A DNA stretch of 64,000 nt from assembly GCF_035975855.1 (NCBI RefSeq), contig NZ_CP109055.1, forward strand, positions 7,750,001 through 7,814,000. The letters run 5' to 3'. The stretch comes from Streptomyces sp. NBC_01304 (GTDB taxonomy: Bacteria > Actinomycetota > Actinomycetes > Streptomycetales > Streptomycetaceae). Of this stretch, positions 63,272 to 64,000 are shown piece after piece; position 1 is the stretch's first letter; every line of letters begins with the position of its first letter. Under the pieces are notes generated by a model. It did no database searches, was not told the origin of the DNA, and saw only the letters and a program-made list of their open reading frames with translations. Position numbers and translations under genes: made by a program.

Positions 63272-64000
63272 ATGCCCAGTCCTCCCGGCCCTCCCAGCCG
63301 CATCAGCAAGGTCGCCGCGTACATCCCCCAGGGCGCCACCGGCCTGGGCCTCGGCATCGTCAACGAGGTCTTCGCGCGCCCCTCCTTCGACTTCGCCCTC
63401 TGCGCCGACCGGCCGGGCCCGCTCCGCACCGACCTGGGCCTGCCCCTGCAGGCGGAGCACGGCCTGGACAAGCTGGCCGAGGCCGATCTGGTCCTGCTCC
63501 TGCCCGGCCTCGACTTCCGCGACGCACCCCCGCCGGACACCGTCGAGGCGATACGCGCCGCGCACGAGCGGGGCGCCCTGGTGGCCGCCCACTGCGTCGG
63601 CGTCTACGCCCTCGCCGCGACCGGACTCCTCGACGGCCGGGAGGCGACGACCCACTGGCGCTTCGCCGCCGAACTGGCCGTCCGCCACCCGGAGATACGG
63701 CTGCGCCCCGAGGCGCTCTACATCGACGAGGGTCCTGTCGTGACCGGCGCGGGCGCCGCCGCCGGCCTCGACCTCTGCCTGTATCTGATCCGGCGCGAAC
63801 TGGGCGCGAGTGCCGCCAATGACATCGCCCGCGACCTGGTCACCGCCCCGCACCGCGACGGCGGACAGCTCCAGTACGTTGCTACACCGGTCCCCGCCGA
63901 CGCCGACGACGAACGCATCTCCGCCGTCCTCACCTGGGCCCGCACCCGCCTGGACCGCCGCATCACCGTCGACGAACTGGCCGAGCGGGCCCTGATGAGC
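63272..64000 (+). CDS. GlxA/AraC-family transcriptional regulator, 3' end cut by window edge
   Basis: The visible 243 codons encode a DJ-1/PfpI-like domain (ADLVLLLPGLDFRD; GALVAAHCVGVYALAATGLLDGREATTHWRF; VVTGAGAAAGLDLCLYLIRRELG) followed by the beginning of an AraC-type helix-turn-helix (ARTRLDRRITVDELAERALMS). The nucleophile-elbow Cys is in AHCVG. The C-terminal DNA-binding part lies beyond position 64000. It is divergently arranged with the MBL-fold gene, a typical layout for GlxA-type regulators and their target. Confidence 0.85.
   Translation, partial: MPSPPGPPSRISKVAAYIPQGATGLGLGIVNEVFARPSFDFALCADRPGPLRTDLGLPLQAEHGLDKLAEADLVLLLPGLDFRDAPPPDTVEAIRAAHERGALVAAHCVGVYALAATGLLDGREATTHWRFAAELAVRHPEIRLRPEALYIDEGPVVTGAGAAAGLDLCLYLIRRELGASAANDIARDLVTAPHRDGGQLQYVATPVPADADDERISAVLTWARTRLDRRITVDELAERALMS

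Overview
This window is high-GC chromosomal DNA with actinobacterial codon usage, GTG starts, twin-arginine and lipoprotein exports, ECF/LacI/TetR regulators and a gene order (glnA2 - glnE - PAP2 phosphatase - malR - malEFG - aglA - amylase - pullulanase, with glnII further on) that I recognise from the Streptomyces core chromosome (the SCO2210-SCO2241 region of S. coelicolor). No rRNA, tRNA, CRISPR array or complete insertion sequence was seen.

Layout. 1-4610: a LacI regulator (cut by the window edge) and a sugar-type ABC importer (lipoprotein plus two permeases) on the minus strand, with a divergent 2-hydroxyacid dehydrogenase whose promoter overlaps a perfect LacI-type palindrome. 5785-7534: DUF5990 protein and a DUF3105/DUF305 pair. 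7743-13724: nitrogen block with a GSI-type ligase (glnA2), two tandem VOC proteins, a PNPOx-like protein and glnE. 13896-31019: PAP2 phosphatase, then the alpha-glucan/maltose locus: malR, an alpha-glucosidase, malEFG, a second alpha-glucosidase, a second MalR-like repressor, a secreted alpha-amylase with starch-binding domain, and a giant two-headed amylopullulanase. Secreted enzymes cut starch, MalEFG imports the oligosaccharides, the two cytoplasmic GH13 enzymes hydrolyse them, and two MalR paralogues probably control the locus through CTTGC/GCAAG operators. 31079-37783: receiver-SpoIIE phosphatase, GNAT, tautomerase, a TetR / ferredoxin-reductase / di-iron protein operon, a methyltransferase and a DUF3995 protein. 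37948-48335: a sigma-like/membrane fusion, GH89 alpha-N-acetylglucosaminidase, lipoprotein, DUF1996 protein, a two-component system and an epimerase. 48336-49002 is a non-coding repeat field. 49003-54436: Met/His-rich membrane protein, PepSY protein, a receiver-less OmpR-type regulator preceded by a cysteine-rich mini-ORF, DUF6891 protein and glnII with a four-half-site GlnR operator. 54649-64000: a two-gene ARPP-2-like / vWA operon, oxidoreductase, small membrane protein, ArsC-like protein, small conserved protein, AlkZ-like winged-helix protein, fibronectin III lipoprotein, a MITE-like palindromic element, MBL-fold protein and a truncated GlxA/AraC-type regulator.

The most notable non-gene content is repeat structure: four copies of a dispersed two-level palindrome placed after stop codons, a 165-bp element with perfect 26-bp inverted ends, a 53-bp minisatellite, a 17-bp minisatellite joining the 3' ends of two convergent genes, and two 15-bp arrays. 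The most system-like gene pair that lacks an obvious housekeeping role is the ARPP-2-like / vWA operon at 54649-57248. All family names come from reading translations; no database search was run.
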